DNA of 64,000 nt from Amycolatopsis sacchari. GTDB taxonomy: Bacteria; Actinomycetota; Actinomycetes; Mycobacteriales; Pseudonocardiaceae. Numbering within the stretch: the stretch's first letter is position 1; every line of letters begins with the position of its first letter. The notes under the pieces were generated by a model. It saw only the letters and a list, made by a program, of their open reading frames with translations, had not been told where the DNA came from and did no database searches. The stretch covers positions 1 through 64,000 of the forward strand of contig NZ_FORP01000011.1 of assembly GCF_900114035.1 (NCBI RefSeq), read 5' to 3'. The position numbers and the translations under genes were made by a program. This document shows positions 50,799-59,817 of the stretch, piece by piece.

Positions 50799-53700
50799 TC
50801 AGCCCAGCAGCTGCACCGTGAGCGGCCGGGCGGTCGGCTGGGCCGCCACCCGCGTGGTCACGGTCTTCGTCGCCGGGTCCCAGCTCCACGTGCCGCGCGC
50901 GGCCGGCACGCCGTTGACCAGCACCGCCGCCGGTGCGGTCGCGTTGGTGACGCGGACCGTCCAGCTGCGCTGCGCCGGACGACCCGGGTAGGTGCCGTGG
51001 GGCGCGTCGATCGACAGCGTGCCGAAGTGGGGCAGCTGGGTGTACCGGATGTCGGTCGTCGCGCTCTTCGGCTGGGCCGACGTGCCGTCGTCCTCGTACA
51101 GCGTGGTCGCCCCGTTGGCACCGGCCGCCACGGTGACCGTGACGTCGGTGAGCGGGTTCTTCACGTCCCCGCTGACGTCACCGGTCCGCGTCGTCACGAT
51201 GCCGCCCGAGCGCAGGAACACCGGCATGGTGTCCCAGCCCGTCGTGACCTGGGCGGTCGTGCCGCCGTGGTAGGTCCGGCCGGTGAACCAGTCCGTCCAC
51301 TCGCTGCCCGGCGGGAACCACACCGTCGTCGTCGCGGTGGCACCCGGGCTCGTCACCGGCGCGACCAGCACGTCGGGGCCGTACAGGTACTCGCCGCCGG
51401 CCTGCGCGTAGGCCTCCTGCTCACCCGGGTACTGCAGGTACAGCGGCCGCGTGATCGGCAGGCCCGTCACGGTGGCCTGCTGCGCCAGCGAGTAGGTGTA
51501 GGGCACCAGCTTTTCCCGCAGGTTCAGGAACTTCGTGGCCGACGCGTCGGCCTCCGGGCCGTACTGCCACGGCAGCCGGTCGCTGTGGTTGGAGTGCAGC
51601 CGGTCGATCGGCTGGAACGTGCCGAACTGCACCCACCGGGCGTACAGGTCGTCGGGCAGCTTCGTGCTACCGGGCTCGGTGCCCGGCTGCTGCAGGCCGT
51701 TCGTGTGCCCACCGATGTCGTGGCTCACCGACGGCAGCCCCGTCGCGGCGGACTCGCCCGGCGTGTACCCGACCTCGAACGCCAGCGTGGCCCAGTCGGA
51801 GGTCGTGTCACCGGTGAAGTGCAGCGTGGTGCGCTTGTCGGCCCACGGCCCCGTCGGCACCGGGGTCGGCGAGCCGTAGCCACCCGCCTGCAACGAGCCG
51901 TACGCGCGGGAGAACGCGAACCCGCGGCCCAGAGTCGCATCGGCGTTGTTGGCGTACTGCTGGTTGATCCACGAATCGCCGGTGACGCCCTGGAGGCTGG
52001 ACACCGAGCCGTCGCAGCACCAGTCGAGCCACCAGAAGTCGTTGCCCTGCTGCTCGATCGGCCGGTGCAGGTCGAGGTAGGCGCGCAGCTGGTCGGGATC
52101 GCCGAAGTCGAACACGTAGCAGTCACCGCCACCGCCGCAGCCACCGGGCTGCAGCTTGCCCTTCGCCGTCGCCTGCGCCGCCGCGAACTGCGGGTCGGAG
52201 GCGAGGATGCTGGGGTGGATGTTCAGCGTCGTGTGCAGCCCCTGGTCGTGCGCCCAGGCGAAGAACGCCGTGGGATCGGGGATGCGCGTCGCGTCGATCT
52301 CCCAGCCGTTCCAGCGGTTGGGCGACTTGTAGTCGGTGTCGACGACGAGGACGTCCAGCGGCACCTTCTCGTCGCGGAAGCGCTGCACGATGTTCTGGAA
52401 GTCCGTGGCGGTGCGGTCGTAGTACTCGGAGTACCAGACGCCGTAGGCCCAGCGCGGCAGCAGCGTGGCCGGTCCCGTCAGCTTGGCCAGGTCGCCCAGC
52501 GCCTGTGCGTAGTCCTGCCCGTAGCCGAAGACATAGCCGTCCTGGTAAGGCTTTCCGCCGTGCGAGGGCCGCTGGGTGACCTTCTGCGTGCGGGGGTCGT
52601 ACAGCGCCGACGCGGTGTCGTCGAGCAGCGACCAGCCGTCCTGGTACAGGATGCCGGGTGCGGTGGTCGTCGTGCCGTCCACGCCGTCGAGGCCGCGCCG
52701 GTAGCCGCCGAGCGCCGCGTGCGGCGCCAGCAGCGGGGACCGCGCCGGGGTGACCGCGGCGGTGTCGAGGTTGACGTGGCAGCTGGTGGCGTCGGGGCAG
52801 CCTAGCGTCACGGTGTTGGTGCCCGCCTTGAGCGTGACCGGGACGGCCACGGTGCGCCACGAGTTCCAGCTGCTCGTCGGGGCGAGCGTGACGGTGGTGG
52901 CCGCGGCGCCGCCCACGGCGACGGACATCGTGCGCGGCTGGGCCGGCTGCGAGCCCGTCGCGTTGGCGTAGCGCAGCTGCAGGTCGTACTTCCCGTTCGC
53001 GGGCACGCCGGTCACGGTGAGCGTGTCGGCCGCGCCGGCCTGCTCCAGCCCGGCGACGAAGCCGTGCGCGGAGTAGTCGTCGTGGTCGTTGGCCGTGCGG
53101 GCACCGCCGGTCAGCGCGCCCTGCTCGGCCTCGCACACCACGCCGAACGCACACGGCGTGGGCGCGGGCGGGGCGGGCTGCGGGTACGCGGCTCCCTGCG
53201 GGACAACGGCGAGGCTGTCGATGTTGACGTTGCCGGAGTCACCGGCGCCGCGCTCGACCGTCACCTCGTGCCGTCCGGCCGTCAGCGCCACGGACGTGGT
53301 GGCCAGCGCCCAGGTGTCCCAGTCGGCGGTCGGCGGCAGGGTCACGGTGTGCGCGTCCCCGCCGTCCACGCGCACCGTCAGCGTGCGGGTGGTGTGCTGC
53401 CCGTCGCCGCCGGTCGCGTTGGCGTAGCGCAGGTCGAGCTCGTAGTTGCCCGCGGTCTGGACCTCTGTGCGGAAGGTCAGCCGGTCACCGGTGTTCTGGA
53501 ACCCCGCGGCGAAACCACGGCCGGTGTAGCCCCGGTGGTCGGTGGCGATGCCGGGCCCGGCCAGCTGCAGGTCCTCGGCCTCGCACAGCACGCCGACGGC
53601 ACACGTCGGCGCCACCCGGTCGGCCCACGGGCGGGCGGTGACGGTCTGGGCACCCGTCCGCAGCTGCACGGTGAGGTTGTCGTCGGCGAAGGCGCCGGAG

Positions 53701-54029
53701 CCCAGCTTGTAGCGCAGCTTGACGGCGCTGGTCTCGATCGTCAGCCAGCCGTCGCTCGTCCTTGTGGTGTAAGGGGTCCGGCCGAAGTCCCGGCGGCCGA
53801 CGGCGTTGAACGTGCCGGAGTCCACAAAGGCGGAGTCACCGGCGTACTCGGTGCGGATGAGCGTCGGGGACAGCACCTCGAACCGCGCCTGCCCCGCGAC
53901 CACGGCCTGTCCCCCCGGCGACGGGACCGCCGTCGCCTCGGTGGCCGCCGCCGTCGTCCCGACCAGCCCGGCCACCGCGGCCAGCACCGTCACTACCCGT
54001 CTGCGGAAAACCCTTGCCCGCACCGCCAT
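50799..54029 (-). CDS. Secreted GH31 glycosidase with two internal CBM35-like domains
   Basis: A 1076-residue exported enzyme. The signal peptide is ARVFRRRVVTVLAAVAGLVGTTAAATEA. An N-terminal beta-sandwich is interrupted by two CBM35-like modules (CEAEDLQLAGPGIATDHRGYTGRG and CEAEQGALTGGARTANDHDDYSAHG, each ending in a GNVNIDSL or VNLDTAAV motif). A GH31 (beta/alpha)8 barrel follows, with LPRWAYGVWYSEYYD, the nucleophile Asp in WWLDWCCDG, and the late SHDIGGH and TLHFTGDTTSDW motifs. The ATG at 54029 follows AAGGAGG. It would release alpha-linked sugars outside the cell (alpha-glucosidase, alpha-galactosidase or alpha-xylosidase). Confidence 0.92.
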   Translation of the reverse strand: MAVRARVFRRRVVTVLAAVAGLVGTTAAATEATAVPSPGGQAVVAGQARFEVLSPTLIRTEYAGDSAFVDSGTFNAVGRRDFGRTPYTTRTSDGWLTIETSAVKLRYKLGSGAFADDNLTVQLRTGAQTVTARPWADRVAPTCAVGVLCEAEDLQLAGPGIATDHRGYTGRGFAAGFQNTGDRLTFRTEVQTAGNYELDLRYANATGGDGQHTTRTLTVRVDGGDAHTVTLPPTADWDTWALATTSVALTAGRHEVTVERGAGDSGNVNIDSLAVVPQGAAYPQPAPPAPTPCAFGVVCEAEQGALTGGARTANDHDDYSAHGFVAGLEQAGAADTLTVTGVPANGKYDLQLRYANATGSQPAQPRTMSVAVGGAAATTVTLAPTSSWNSWRTVAVPVTLKAGTNTVTLGCPDATSCHVNLDTAAVTPARSPLLAPHAALGGYRRGLDGVDGTTTTAPGILYQDGWSLLDDTASALYDPRTQKVTQRPSHGGKPYQDGYVFGYGQDYAQALGDLAKLTGPATLLPRWAYGVWYSEYYDRTATDFQNIVQRFRDEKVPLDVLVVDTDYKSPNRWNGWEIDATRIPDPTAFFAWAHDQGLHTTLNIHPSILASDPQFAAAQATAKGKLQPGGCGGGGDCYVFDFGDPDQLRAYLDLHRPIEQQGNDFWWLDWCCDGSVSSLQGVTGDSWINQQYANNADATLGRGFAFSRAYGSLQAGGYGSPTPVPTGPWADKRTTLHFTGDTTSDWATLAFEVGYTPGESAATGLPSVSHDIGGHTNGLQQPGTEPGSTKLPDDLYARWVQFGTFQPIDRLHSNHSDRLPWQYGPEADASATKFLNLREKLVPYTYSLAQQATVTGLPITRPLYLQYPGEQEAYAQAGGEYLYGPDVLVAPVTSPGATATTTVWFPPGSEWTDWFTGRTYHGGTTAQVTTGWDTMPVFLRSGGIVTTRTGDVSGDVKNPLTDVTVTVAAGANGATTLYEDDGTSAQPKSATTDIRYTQLPHFGTLSIDAPHGTYPGRPAQRSWTVRVTNATAPAAVLVNGVPAARGTWSWDPATKTVTTRVAAQPTARPLTVQLLG

Positions 54030-54132
54030 CGCGCCTCCTTGCCCGATCACTCGCGGGGAAACGTACCTCCGCGGGTAACTGAACCGAGCAAGATCGCGCA
54101 AAGCTGTCCGGTGTTCTGTCCGGTCCCCGGCT

Positions 54133-55017
54133 TTACTTCGACTCGAGTCGTCCGAACGGATTCACCTTGTCCGCCAACGCCTCCCAGCCGCTGTGGTCGA
54201 TGTCCAGCGCGTGGCGGAGGTAGGCGAGGGTGGCGCGCTGGACCAGTGCGACCCGCGCCGGGTCCTCGTCCGTCGTCTCCCTGACCCCGTAGCCGGAGAT
54301 CCCGCCGAGGAAGTGCTCCGCGCCGGACAGCGTGAGCAGGCTCTTGGGGCCGGGGCTCAGGTGGTAGGGGTCGGTCGTCCAGTCCGGACCGAGGACGGTG
54401 AGCGGCAGGTCGTCCTTGTCGCCCGCCACCACCAGCGCGGGCCGCGTCAGCTGCGTGAAGTCGACGTGCCGCAGCCACGGCAGGTTCTCGGCGGCGAACG
54501 GGGTCAGCGCGTCGCCGCCGCGCCCGGCCGTGGCCAGCAGGACGCCGGCCTTGACCCGCGGGTCGGACAGGTCCTCCGCCTCCCCCGTCTCCGGATCCCC
54601 GACCCGCAGGCCGAGCAGGATACCCGCGGTCTGCCCGCCGAACGAGTGCCCGGCGACGGCGATGCGGCTCCGGTCGAGCCGCCCCGGCAGGCCGGGCACG
54701 GCGGCCGCGAGGTCGTCGAGCCGGTCGAGGACGCGCTTGTCGTCCTCCACGCGGTAGCGCCAGAACCTTGGGGCGCGGGGATCGTCCGGTGGGATGCCGA
54801 GCGTGGTGGAGTCGAGGTGGGTGGGCTGGATGACGACGAAGCCGTGGGCCGCCCAGTAGTCCGCGAGCGGCGCGTAGCCCTCCAGGGAGGACCCGAAGCC
54901 GTGCGAGAAGACGACCACCGGCAGGTCTTCCCCGGTCAGCGGCGCGGAGATCCGCACTTCGAGGTCGTGGCCGCGGCCCGGAGCGGGCAGCACGACGGGC
55001 TTCACGGAAACGATCAT
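54133..55017 (-). CDS. Alpha/beta hydrolase (chlorophyllase/PAF-acetylhydrolase-like)
   Basis: A 294-residue hydrolase. LPVVVFSHGFGSSLEGYAPLADYWAAHGF is the oxyanion/early strand region, RSRIAVAGHSFGGQTAGILLG the nucleophile elbow, and SGAEHFLGG probably holds the catalytic His. No signal peptide is present. The ATG at 55017 has GGGGAAGGAC upstream. It is divergent from a TetR regulator, with two near-identical palindromes between them, so its expression is almost certainly repressed by that protein. The substrate is unknown, perhaps an ester antibiotic or lipid. Confidence 0.87.
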   Translation of the reverse strand: MIVSVKPVVLPAPGRGHDLEVRISAPLTGEDLPVVVFSHGFGSSLEGYAPLADYWAAHGFVVIQPTHLDSTTLGIPPDDPRAPRFWRYRVEDDKRVLDRLDDLAAAVPGLPGRLDRSRIAVAGHSFGGQTAGILLGLRVGDPETGEAEDLSDPRVKAGVLLATAGRGGDALTPFAAENLPWLRHVDFTQLTRPALVVAGDKDDLPLTVLGPDWTTDPYHLSPGPKSLLTLSGAEHFLGGISGYGVRETTDEDPARVALVQRATLAYLRHALDIDHSGWEALADKVNPFGRLESK

Positions 55018-55053
55018 GGTTGTCCTTCCCCAGCGGGACTGGCAGGATGAGAG

Positions 55054-55098
55054 AAACGGGACAGTGTCCCGTTTGACGATACGGGACACTGTCCCGGT
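55054..55098. promoter_or_regulatory. Tandem TetR operators
   Basis: AAACGGGACA-G-TGTCCCGTTT (55054-55074) is a perfect 10-bp-arm palindrome. ACGGGACA-C-TGTCCCGGT (55081-55098) is a second copy with one mismatch. Their centres are 25 bp apart and they fill the gap between the hydrolase and TetR starts, so both are strong operator candidates. Confidence 0.88.
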
Positions 55099-55121
55099 TA
55101 GCAACGAGGGTGGTGGACGTC

Positions 55122-55688
55122 ATGACGCGCAGCGGGGAACGGCCCAAACGGGCGGACGCACTGCGCAACCAGGCCGCGCTGCTCGACGCGGCGGCCGCGG
55201 TCTTCGTGGAATCGGGCGTGGAAGCGCCGATCCGCGACATCGCGGCGAAGGCCGGCGTCGGCACGGCCACGATCTACCGCCACTTCCCGACGCGGGCGGA
55301 CCTCATCGTGGCCGTGTACCGGCACCAGGTCGAGTCACTCGCCGAGGAGGGGCCGGCGCTGCTCGCGGCCGCCCCCGGCCCGTACGCCGCGCTGCGGAAC
55401 TGGATCGACCACTTCGTGGATTTCGTGGTGACCAAACAGGGTCTCGCGACGGTGCTGCAGTCCGACGACCCGTGCTACGACCCGCTGCACTCGTACTTCC
55501 TGGACCGGCTGCTGCCGGTGTGCAAGCGCTTGCTCGAGGCCGCGGTGGCCGCGGGAGAGATCGTCGAGGGGCAGGACGCGCACGAACTGCTGCGCGGCGT
55601 GGCGAGCCTTTGTGCAGGGGCGGGCGGCAATTCCCGCTTCGACGCCCGCCGCATGGTCCGGTTGTTGATCGCGGGGCTGCGCCGGTAG
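55122..55688 (+). CDS. TetR/AcrR family regulator
   Basis: A 188-residue TetR repressor. RPKRADALRNQAALLDAAAAVFVESGVEAPIRDIAAKAG leads to VGTATIYRHFPTRADLIVAVY (recognition helix), followed by a helical sensor domain. It belongs to the group with a LLPxxxxLLEAAVAAGEI element. I take the ATG at 55122 because GAGGGTG lies 9 bp upstream; the GTG at 55110 would add four residues. It sits beside a divergent alpha/beta hydrolase with tandem palindromes that it surely binds. Confidence 0.93.
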   Translation: MTRSGERPKRADALRNQAALLDAAAAVFVESGVEAPIRDIAAKAGVGTATIYRHFPTRADLIVAVYRHQVESLAEEGPALLAAAPGPYAALRNWIDHFVDFVVTKQGLATVLQSDDPCYDPLHSYFLDRLLPVCKRLLEAAVAAGEIVEGQDAHELLRGVASLCAGAGGNSRFDARRMVRLLIAGLRR

Positions 55689-55723
55689 CTCACCCGCCAC
55701 CGGTCGGACAACCCGTGCAGCGC

Positions 55724-55893
55724 TCATCGCCAGCGGACCCGCGCCCGGATCGCCAGCGTCGCCTGCTGCAGCCACTCCCCCGCCTCCGGCACGGTCGCGC
55801 TGACCGGCGCGTCCGTCGCGACGAGCAGTTTCTCGCCACGGAGTTCCCCGCCGTCGAGCGTGAGCACGTAGTCCGCGCCCTCGCGTCCAGCCC
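55724..55893 (-). pseudogene. Flavoprotein disulfide oxidoreductase fragment
   Basis: Minus-strand text AGREGADYVLTLDGGELRGEKLLVAT resembles the NAD(P)/FAD-disulfide reductase (MerA/Lpd-like) mid-region. It jumps directly to EAGEWLQQATLAIRARV, a C-terminal segment of the same family, and ends at 55724. An internal deletion is evident and the N-terminus is lost. It is a remnant. Confidence 0.6.
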
Positions 55894-56080
55894 GGCGACT
55901 ACCGCAACCTCGGGCTGTGGCAGGCGGAAGGACCTTCGTGGAAGGCGGGGGCCACCACGGCAGCCAGCGACCGCCTCAGGCCCGCAGGCTTTCCGCCGCC
56001 GGTCACTGTCATCGACCCGGCACCGCCCGCAGCCGCGGTCGCCGATGCGATGGCAGGCGGGCCCGCGCTGACGACGGGAC
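55894..56080. other. Unassigned region before the Fe-dehydrogenase stop
   Basis: About 190 bp with short open frames on both strands and no recognisable domain. It is probably residual sequence of the adjacent decayed flavoprotein gene. No promoter or hairpin stands out. Confidence 0.3.
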
Positions 56081-57280
56081 CTACGCCCCGGCGTGCGCGC
56101 GGCCGAGGACGTCGAGCAGGAGTTCCCGGGACGGTTCGACCGGGGCGATCGCCAGCAACCGCGCGGATCGCAGTGCCAGGTCGGCGATCCGCGGCAGCTG
56201 GTCGCGGCCGAGGCCGACCTCGGCGAGCGTGGCGGGCACGCCGATCGCGCGGTTGATCCCGGCCACGTGCGCGACCGTCCGTTCCGCCGACTCCCCCGCC
56301 GCCGGGTCCAGCGCGGCACCGAACCGGGCGATCCGCAGGGCGACAACAGGATCCGCACGCAGTGTGTCGAGGACGTATGGCAGCAGCAGTCCCGTGCCGA
56401 GCCCGTGCGGGGTCTTGGTCAGCGCGCCGATCGGGTACTGGAGCGCGTGGCACAGGTGTGTTCCGGTGGAGCCGAACGCGATCCCGCCCAGCAACGCCCC
56501 CAGCGCCACCTCGCTCCTCGCCCGCCGGTCGCCGGGGTCCCGCACGGCGACCGGCAGCCACGGCCCCAGCTTTTCCGCGGCCCGCAACGAGATCGGCTCG
56601 GTGAGCGCGTTGCGCCCCGTGAACACCGGCAGCGCCGCGGCCCACTCCGTATCGAGCGGCCGCGCGGTGTAGGACTCGGCCGCGTGCACGAGCGCGTCGA
56701 TGCCGGAGAACGCGGTCACCTGGCGCGGGGCGGCCAGGGTGAACTCCGGGTCCACGACCGCGGCGGCCGGGACCAGGAACGGGCTGGAGATCCCCACCTT
56801 GAGCTCGCGGTCCGGATCGGACACGACGGCCACCGGCGTCACCTCCGAGCCGGTGCCCGCCGTGGTCGGTACCGCCACCAGCGGCAGGACCGCGCCCGGC
56901 ACGAGGTTTTCGCCGTAGTACCGGCTCAGCGGCCCGTCGTGGACGGCGAGCAGTGCGATCAGCTTCGCCGCGTCGAGCGCGCTGCCCCCGCCGATCGCGA
57001 GCACGACCTCCGCCGCGTGCTCCCGCGCCGCCGACGCACCCTCGTCCAGCGTGCCCAGCGGCAGCTCCGGGGTGACGCCGGACCACTTCCGCACCTCGCA
57101 CCCGTGCCGCGTCAGGGCCCCGGTGAGCTCAGCCAGCAGCGGCGTGCCTTCGAGGAACGGGTCGACGACCGCGAGCACCCGTTTGCCGTGCGCCGCCACG
57201 ATCTCCGGCAGCTGGGCCCGTGCGCCGTAACCGAAGTGCACCCGGGCCGGCAGCCGGAGAGTCCCCACGTCTTCAGGCAA
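56081..57280 (-). CDS. Iron-containing alcohol dehydrogenase (maleylacetate reductase-like)
   Basis: A 399-residue group III dehydrogenase. The NAD-binding GGGSALDAAK is clear, and TTAGTGSEVTPVAVV is typical. The metal site is supplied by DALVHAAESYT, CHALQYPIGALTKTPHGLGTG (two His) and neighbours. The ATG/TTG choice is uncertain: the TTG at 57280 overlaps the SDR stop by 8 bp, whereas a GTG at 57268 is possible. It is the last gene of the BKACE operon and may reduce a maleylacetate-like or aldehyde intermediate. Confidence 0.88.
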   Translation of the reverse strand: MPEDVGTLRLPARVHFGYGARAQLPEIVAAHGKRVLAVVDPFLEGTPLLAELTGALTRHGCEVRKWSGVTPELPLGTLDEGASAAREHAAEVVLAIGGGSALDAAKLIALLAVHDGPLSRYYGENLVPGAVLPLVAVPTTAGTGSEVTPVAVVSDPDRELKVGISSPFLVPAAAVVDPEFTLAAPRQVTAFSGIDALVHAAESYTARPLDTEWAAALPVFTGRNALTEPISLRAAEKLGPWLPVAVRDPGDRRARSEVALGALLGGIAFGSTGTHLCHALQYPIGALTKTPHGLGTGLLLPYVLDTLRADPVVALRIARFGAALDPAAGESAERTVAHVAGINRAIGVPATLAEVGLGRDQLPRIADLALRSARLLAIAPVEPSRELLLDVLGRAHAGA

Positions 57281-58028
57281 GGAAGCCCCCGTCGACCGGC
57301 AGGATGACGCCGCTGAGGTGGCTCGCGCGGTCGCTGAGCAGGAACGCCGCCACCGCACCGACCTCCGCGCCCGTGCCCGCCTTGCGCAGTGGCGTGGCGG
57401 CGATCCGCGCCTCCACCCCGCCCGGGATCGCCTGGCGCAGCTGGTCGAGCATCGCGGTCTCGGTCGGCCCGGGAGCCAGCACGTTCACGCGGATGCCGAG
57501 CGGTCCGAAGTCGTGTGCCGCGGTGCGCGTCAACCCGATGACCGCGTGCTTGGTGGCCTGGTAGGCGCCGCTGCCCGAACTGCCGCGCAGGCCGCCGATG
57601 CTGCTCACGTTGACGATCGACCCCGCGCCGAGCGGCTCCATCACCCGCACCTCCTCGCGGAGGCACAGCCACGTGCCCTTGACGTTCACCGCCATGATGC
57701 GGTCGAAGTCCTCCTCGGACACCTTGTCGAGGCGCCCGGCCCCGCCCATGGCCGCGTTGTTGAACGCGCCGTCGAGCCGCCCGAACCGCTCCACGGTGGC
57801 GTCGACGAACGCGGTCACGCTGTCCGCGGAGGCGATGTCGCCGACCGTGTAGGCCACGTCGTGCCCGGCGTCGGTGAGTTCCTTGGTGAGCGCGGCCAAC
57901 GGTTCCTCGCTGCGGGCCACGAGCATCACCTTCGCGCCATCCTGGGCGAACACCCGGGCGGCATCGGCACCGATCCCCGCGCTGGCCCCGACGACGAGGA
58001 CGACCTTGCCTGCCAGTGGCGCGCTCAT
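57273..58028 (-). CDS. SDR family oxidoreductase
   Basis: A 251-residue SDR with VGASAGIG, FNNAAMGG, NVSSIGGL and GAYQATKHAVIGLT (Tyr/Lys intact), ending SGVILPVDGGFLA. The start is the ATG at 58028, which overlaps the BKACE stop (ATGA at 58025-58028). Within the operon it probably interconverts a hydroxy and keto intermediate for the following Fe-dehydrogenase or the preceding BKACE. The substrate is unknown. Confidence 0.9.
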   Translation of the reverse strand: MSAPLAGKVVLVVGASAGIGADAARVFAQDGAKVMLVARSEEPLAALTKELTDAGHDVAYTVGDIASADSVTAFVDATVERFGRLDGAFNNAAMGGAGRLDKVSEEDFDRIMAVNVKGTWLCLREEVRVMEPLGAGSIVNVSSIGGLRGSSGSGAYQATKHAVIGLTRTAAHDFGPLGIRVNVLAPGPTETAMLDQLRQAIPGGVEARIAATPLRKAGTGAEVGAVAAFLLSDRASHLSGVILPVDGGFLA

Positions 58029-58954
58029 GCGCTCTCCTTGTCGTTGCCGCGCAGCGCGAGCATCGCGCGCGCTTCCGCGGGGGTGGCGATCTCCTTGCCG
58101 AGGTCCTCGACCACGCCCCGGATCTTCCTCACCTGCTGGGCGTTGCTCTCCGCCAGCTTGCCCCTGCCGATCCACAGGCTGTCCTCCAGCCCCACCCGCA
58201 CGTGCCCGCCGAGCCACGCGCTGTGGGTGCCGAACTGGAGCTGGTCGCGCCCGGCGGCGAACGCCGAGAACGAGTAGTCGTCACCGAAGAGCTTGTCGGC
58301 GATGCGCACCATGTGCTCCAGGTTCGCGTGGTCGGCGCCGATGCCGCCGAGGACGCCGAACACGCCCTGGATCAGCAGCGGCGGCTTCGCGAGTCCTTTT
58401 CGGACGAAGTAGTCGAGCGTGTACAGGTGGCCGATGTCGTAGCACTCGTACTCGAACCGCGTGCCCGCTTCGCCGAGCGTGCGCAGGGTCCGTTCGATCG
58501 AGTCGAAGGTGTTGACGAACGGGTGCGAGTACGTGTTGAGCACGTAGGGTTTTTCCCAGTCGTGCTTCCACTCGGTCACCTTGTCGGCGATGCCCGAGTA
58601 GACGAAGTTCATCGAGCCCATGTTCAGCGACGCGAGTTCCGGCCGCAGCCGCAGCGCGGCGGCGAGCCGCTGTTCCATCGTCATCGATGTCGCGCCGCCG
58701 GTGGTGATGTTGATGACCGCGTCGGTCTCGGCGGTGATGCGCCCGACGATCTTCTCGAACACCTCCGGGTCGGCGGTGGGACGGCCATCGGGCTCGCGGG
58801 CGTGCAGGTGCACGACGGCGGAACCGGCCGCGATCGCCCCGAGTGCGGCCTCGGCGACCTCGTCCGCCGAAAGCGGCAGGTAGGGGCTCTGGGACGGGAC
58901 GTTGACCGATCCCGTGACGGCGGTCGTGATGATGACCTTTTCGGCTGCGCGCAT
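58025..58954 (-). CDS. BKACE family beta-keto acid cleavage enzyme (DUF849)
   Basis: A 309-residue TIM-barrel protein of the BKACE/Kce family. IITTAVTGSVN near the start and AVVHLHAREPDG (zinc-binding HxH) are family marks, with INITTGGATSM, LASLNMGSMNF and HANLEHMVRIAD further on. BKACEs transfer the keto fragment of a beta-keto acid to acetyl-CoA. The ATG at 58954 shares its A with the luciferase-like stop (TGATG). It probably performs the carbon-skeleton cleavage of this operon; the beta-keto acid substrate is unknown. Confidence 0.93.
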   Translation of the reverse strand: MRAAEKVIITTAVTGSVNVPSQSPYLPLSADEVAEAALGAIAAGSAVVHLHAREPDGRPTADPEVFEKIVGRITAETDAVINITTGGATSMTMEQRLAAALRLRPELASLNMGSMNFVYSGIADKVTEWKHDWEKPYVLNTYSHPFVNTFDSIERTLRTLGEAGTRFEYECYDIGHLYTLDYFVRKGLAKPPLLIQGVFGVLGGIGADHANLEHMVRIADKLFGDDYSFSAFAAGRDQLQFGTHSAWLGGHVRVGLEDSLWIGRGKLAESNAQQVRKIRGVVEDLGKEIATPAEARAMLALRGNDKESA

Positions 58955-59817
58955 CAGTTCTCCAACTCGGTGAGGGCGCGGTAGGCGTCGAGCTTGGCGT
59001 CGTCGAGCGGGCCGACCAGGCTCAGTGCGACCTGCGTGGCGCCCGCGTCGTACTGCCTCCGGACGGCTTCGCGCACCTGCTCGGGGGTGCCATAGGCGAC
59101 GAGGGCGTCGACGAGGCGGTCGGACCCCGGCGGGGCGAGGTCGGCCTCGGTGAACCCGAGCCGCGCCAGCTTGGCGAGCTGGTGCGGCAACGTCAGGTAG
59201 TAGGCGAGCCGCTTGCGGGCGACCTCGCGGGCGGCCGCCCGGTCGCGGCCGACCACCGCCCACTGCACGACGGACAGGAACAGCTCGCTCCCGATCGTCT
59301 CGCGCGCCCAGCGGGTGTGCTCTGGTGTGACCAGGAACGTGATCAACCCGTCGGCGCGCTCGGCGGCGAGCCGCGTGATCCCGGACGAGTACGCCCCGAG
59401 CACGCGCGGCACGTCGCTGCTCTTGCCACCGCGGCGTTCGAGGGTCGCGTCGATCTCGTCGAGGTAGTTCCGCAGGAACGGCAACGGGCCCATGCCGCGC
59501 TCGCGGGCCGCGCCGCTGGCGCCCAAGCCCAGCACGTAGCGCCCGGGATAGCCGGCGGCGAGGTCCCGTGCCGCGGACGCGGCCGACTTCGGCACGCGTT
59601 CGAGCGCGCGGGCCACGCCGTTGCCGACCACGAGCCGTCCGGTCGAGGCGAGCACGAGTGCCGCCGTGGTGAAAGCCTCCCGGCCGGCGACCTCGGGGAT
59701 CCACACCATGCGGTGCCCGCTGTCCTCCAGGAAACGGACGAAGCGCACGACGCCGTCGTGGTCGAGCTCGTCCAGCTCGGCCACCGACAACGCCGTGCGG
59801 GGCAGGGAAAGCGTCAT
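58954..59817 (-). CDS. Luciferase-like (LLM) flavin-dependent oxidoreductase
   Basis: A 287-residue LLM-type flavoprotein, F420- or FMN-dependent. It opens VAELDELDHDGVVRFVRFLEDSG and MVWIPEVAGREAFTTAALVLASTGRLVVGNGVAR, then shows YPGRYVLGLGASG. These are marks of the N5,N10-methylene-H4MPT reductase/F420 subfamily. Its ATG overlaps the HpcH stop (ATGA at 59814-59817) and its stop touches BKACE. In an operon of small enzymes it may oxidise or reduce a pathway intermediate. Confidence 0.9.
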   Translation of the reverse strand: MTLSLPRTALSVAELDELDHDGVVRFVRFLEDSGHRMVWIPEVAGREAFTTAALVLASTGRLVVGNGVARALERVPKSAASAARDLAAGYPGRYVLGLGASGAARERGMGPLPFLRNYLDEIDATLERRGGKSSDVPRVLGAYSSGITRLAAERADGLITFLVTPEHTRWARETIGSELFLSVVQWAVVGRDRAAAREVARKRLAYYLTLPHQLAKLARLGFTEADLAPPGSDRLVDALVAYGTPEQVREAVRRQYDAGATQVALSLVGPLDDAKLDAYRALTELEN

